A stretch of DNA of 8,056 nucleotides, from positions 1-8,056 of the forward strand of contig JAITJJ010000094.1 of assembly GCA_031278965.1 (NCBI GenBank), written 5' to 3'. Below are positions 5,841 through 8,056 of the stretch, piece after piece; positions within the stretch are counted from its first letter, which is position 1, and the number at the start of each line of letters is the position of its first letter. A program made the translations under genes and the position numbers. The notes beneath the pieces are model-generated. The model had not been told where the DNA came from and did no database searches. It saw only the letters and a list, made by a program, of their open reading frames with translations. Source of the DNA: Deferribacteraceae bacterium (GTDB taxonomy: Bacteria > Chrysiogenota > Deferribacteres > Deferribacterales > JAISNW01).

Positions 5841-6917
5841 CTTTAATGTGCTCATAGCAACAATGGTAAGGATAAACGATACTATCCAGAATCTTACTAT
5901 AATTTTAGGCTCGCTCCACCCTTTCAACTCAAAGTGGTGGTGAAGGGGCGCCATAAGAAAGAAACGTTTTCCGTTGCTAAGGCGGAAGTAACCAACCTGA
6001 ATTATTACGGAGAGTGTTTCCATAACAAAGAGCCCGCCTATGAAAACAAGGAGTATCTCTTGCTTAACCATAACCGCTACCGCCGCAAGGGATGCACCAA
6101 TGGAGAGACTCCCCACATCTCCCATAATTATGGTGGCAGGGTATGCGTTAAACCAGAGGAAGCCAAGCCCCGCTCCTGCCATAGCCCCGCAGAATATGGT
6201 GAGCTCCGAAGCGGATTTAACATAAAATACGGAGAGATAATCCGCATAGATGGTATTGCCCGCCACATAGGAGAGGATGGCAAAGGCGCTGAAGCTGATG
6301 ATTGCGGGCATAATGGCTAGCCCGTCCAATCCGTCCGTAAGGTTTACGGCATTGCTTGCCCCAACTATAACAAACCAAGCAAATATTATATAAAACCACG
6401 ACAGGTTTAAAAAATAGTTCTTAAAAAACGGGAGAAGGAGGAGTTTCTGGTTATCGTGAGGTGCAAAAATTATTAAAAGGGCTATCCCTATAAGCGCCAC
6501 AAGCGACTGACAGGTAAACTTCATCTTTCCGCGCATACCAAGCGGGTTTGAGCGGATTGCCTTCATATAATCATCATAAAAACCGATGGCGGCAAACCCT
6601 ACATATATAAAGAGTACTATCCATACATAAACATTATTGGGGTCAGCCCAGAGGATAGTGGCGGTAACGCTGGCAAACACTATCAGAAGCCCTCCCATGG
6701 ACGGGGTACCCTCTTTGGTTTTATGTCTTACGGGTTCAAAACTCTTGCTTACCTTGCTTAATTTCAGTCGTTTCAACAACTCCGTAGCAAGAGTTCCGAA
6801 GATGAGCATAATGAGCATGGCGGTAACTATCGCATATGCCGTACGAAAAGTTATATAGCGGAAAACGTTGAATACTGACAAGTACTCCGCAAGCGGGTAA
6901 AAGAATTTATATAACAT
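5832..6917 (-). CDS. mraY: Phospho-N-acetylmuramoyl-pentapeptide transferase MraY
   Basis: Polytopic inner-membrane enzyme that transfers phospho-MurNAc-pentapeptide from UDP to undecaprenyl phosphate, making lipid I. The 361 residues match the family length and about ten membrane segments are apparent. The N-terminus FNVFRYITFRT (16–26) is typical of Gram-negative MraY. Motifs: TPSMGG (71–76), the Mg-binding DDYMK (115–119), NAVNLTDGLDG (189–199), FNAYPATIIMGDVGS (256–270) with D267, and APLHHHFE (323–330). The C-terminus STLKLR is where the family normally ends, so the UAG here is very likely a true stop. The start codon ATG lies within the 3' end of murF (11-nt overlap), with AGGGTGG (6924–6930) 6 nt upstream. 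MraY acts directly on the MurF product and feeds MurG. Confidence 0.98.
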   Translation of the reverse strand: MLYKFFYPLAEYLSVFNVFRYITFRTAYAIVTAMLIMLIFGTLATELLKRLKLSKVSKSFEPVRHKTKEGTPSMGGLLIVFASVTATILWADPNNVYVWIVLFIYVGFAAIGFYDDYMKAIRSNPLGMRGKMKFTCQSLVALIGIALLIIFAPHDNQKLLLLPFFKNYFLNLSWFYIIFAWFVIVGASNAVNLTDGLDGLAIMPAIISFSAFAILSYVAGNTIYADYLSVFYVKSASELTIFCGAMAGAGLGFLWFNAYPATIIMGDVGSLSIGASLAAVAVMVKQEILLVFIGGLFVMETLSVIIQVGYFRLSNGKRFFLMAPLHHHFELKGWSEPKIIVRFWIVSFILTIVAMSTLKLR

Positions 6918-8056
6918 TTAAGCCCACCCTTTTATTTATTTCATCCTTAAAACGGCTAAAACCGAAGGAGTGGGATGCTTTTAGGAGGATAACCCCTTTT
7001 TCAATAGCGGATATCCGTTTGGTAACGGCATCCATAGCGGGGATAAACTCCGCATTGCTCCTGTCGCGCTCAAAAGACGCGGCATAATTATCCCCCACGA
7101 AAATAAAGTTTACTCTTGGGCACTCTTCGGCAAGGGAGCACACTTTTTTATAGATTAAGGTATCAAACCCGTCTATCTCCCCTATACCACCCAACACGGC
7201 ATATTTTTCACCGCTTATAGGGAGATCATTCAGCGCTTCCACTGAGCGCAGGACAGATTCCAGAGAAGCATTGTAACTGTCATCTATAACGTAGAGATCC
7301 CCACCTTTTAAGATATTTCCCCGACCGTCCGCAAGCCTGAACGATGAAACGCCTCTTTTAATCTCGTCCTCACTTAGATTCAAGAGAAGCGCACCCCCCA
7401 GCACCGCACCGAAATTAACCGCCAGATGCCTATACGGATACGGGAGCTCAAAAGCGTAATCTTTCCCCCAAACGGAATACTCCGCCCTTGCCTTGAACTT
7501 ATCTGCCTTATAATCAGTAAGCGATATGTCCGCCCCTTCTTCTCCGAATGTCACAGCTTTGAACCGGTTTTCAGAGTAAAATTTATTTAAAAGCTCTTTT
7601 AAGCTGCTGTTTACTATAAGTGTTCCTCCGTCAGACAGACTGTTTGCAATAGAAAGCTTTTCCTTTGCGGTCTCCTCCAATGTGCCGAAGCGTCCTATAT
7701 GGGCAAAGCCCACCCCGGTAACCACCGCCATATCAGGCTTTATCAGGTTTGAAAGGTGTTCTATCTCCCCCGGTGCGTTGCTGCCTATCTCAAAAACCGC
7801 CATTTCTGTCTGCAGCGGGATTCCGGATGCTGTCAGGCAAACCCCCAATTCATTGTTATGGTTGCCTGCAGTTGCGCAGGTATTGTATTTTTCCTTCAGC
7901 ACATAGCAGAGGGCATCTTTTACCCCGGTTTTTCCGAAACTGCCGGTTACGGCAATTTTTTTTCTTTTGTAGAAAGAGAGGCGGATTCTCCCCAAATTTC
8001 TAAGGGTCTGAATAGTATCTTTCACCAATATCTTGTTCCCTTCCAGATATTCGTAT
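6907..8056 (-). CDS. murF: UDP-MurNAc-tripeptide–D-Ala-D-Ala ligase MurF, 5' end outside the window
   Basis: Cytoplasmic Mur ligase that adds the Ddl-made D-Ala-D-Ala to UDP-MurNAc-tripeptide. The frame stays open to the right edge (upstream residues YEYLEGNKI before LVKDT), so the TTG at 8026–8028 is not the start. Roughly the first 70–80 residues, most of the UDP-substrate domain, are missing. Counting that TTG codon as 1: P-loop TGSFGKTG (28–35), GNHNNELGV (55–63), EIGSNAPGEI (80–89), AHIGRFG (109–115), the probable carbamylated lysine K124, and the MurF hallmark IDDSYNA (248–254). Several signatures are unusual: Gly after GKT, RHLAVN for the common GRHNxxN, GGIGEID for GDMxELG, and KASHS for KGSRS. 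Length and motif order still fit an active but divergent MurF. Position just before mraY supports the call. It ends UAA, overlapping mraY by 11 nt. Confidence 0.93.
   Translation of the reverse strand, partial: YEYLEGNKILVKDTIQTLRNLGRIRLSFYKRKKIAVTGSFGKTGVKDALCYVLKEKYNTCATAGNHNNELGVCLTASGIPLQTEMAVFEIGSNAPGEIEHLSNLIKPDMAVVTGVGFAHIGRFGTLEETAKEKLSIANSLSDGGTLIVNSSLKELLNKFYSENRFKAVTFGEEGADISLTDYKADKFKARAEYSVWGKDYAFELPYPYRHLAVNFGAVLGGALLLNLSEDEIKRGVSSFRLADGRGNILKGGDLYVIDDSYNASLESVLRSVEALNDLPISGEKYAVLGGIGEIDGFDTLIYKKVCSLAEECPRVNFIFVGDNYAASFERDRSNAEFIPAMDAVTKRISAIEKGVILLKASHSFGFSRFKDEINKRVGLNVI

Noticed and set aside
8026..8028. TTG at 8026–8028 as the true start of murF.
   Set aside because: The frame stays open to the window edge, there is no convincing Shine-Dalgarno, and the start would remove the N-terminal substrate-binding domain. 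The gene is cut by the window, not short.
1..8056. Mobile element, prophage, CRISPR array, riboswitch or other accessory system.
   Set aside because: The whole window is filled by contiguous housekeeping cell-wall genes on one strand, with spacers of at most 33 nt and no spaced repeats, integrase/transposase signatures or structured leader.

Overview
The window is a compact stretch of a bacterial dcw (division and cell wall) cluster. Every gene lies on the minus strand, so transcription runs from high to low coordinates: murF (5' end beyond the right edge) – mraY – murD – ftsW – murG – murC – ddl – ftsQ (only its first 17 codons, running off the left edge). The gene order and protein types point to a Gram-negative, rod- or filament-forming bacterium with moderate GC. 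MraY and FtsW look broadly like those of deltaproteobacterial or Deferribacterota-type lineages. That placement is an impression from memory of family sequences, not a computed result.

The genes are packed as one translationally coupled unit. murF overlaps mraY by 11 nt, murD/ftsW, ftsW/murG and murG/murC overlap by 4 nt (ATGA), and mraY/murD nearly abut. Short spacers of 33 and 22 nt precede ddl and ftsQ. There is no intergenic stretch over 40 nt and no terminator, RNA gene, mobile element or CRISPR array. murB is not between murC and ddl, where many proteobacteria carry it.

Together the products cover precursor synthesis from the addition of L-Ala (MurC) and D-Glu (MurD) to UDP-MurNAc, through D-Ala-D-Ala formation (Ddl) and its addition (MurF), to lipid I (MraY) and lipid II (MurG). 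FtsW is the septal glycan polymerase and FtsQ a divisome scaffold. murE presumably lies just beyond the right edge.

The striking anomaly is murC. A clean in-frame UAG (1822–1824) splits an otherwise full-length, motif-complete 463-codon gene right after the conserved HMENY segment, with no frameshift. UAG also serves as the apparent normal stop of mraY and ddl, and UGA ends murD, ftsW and murG, so wholesale reassignment is not supported. Because MurC is normally essential and single-copy, the candidates are sequencing error or strain mutation, suppressor or pyrrolysine-type readthrough, termination-reinitiation giving a split MurC, or a decaying gene backed up elsewhere. The same MurC has Ile where Mur ligases normally have a conserved Asn, and MurF is also divergent at several signature positions. 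The rest is an ordinary, well-conserved dcw segment.
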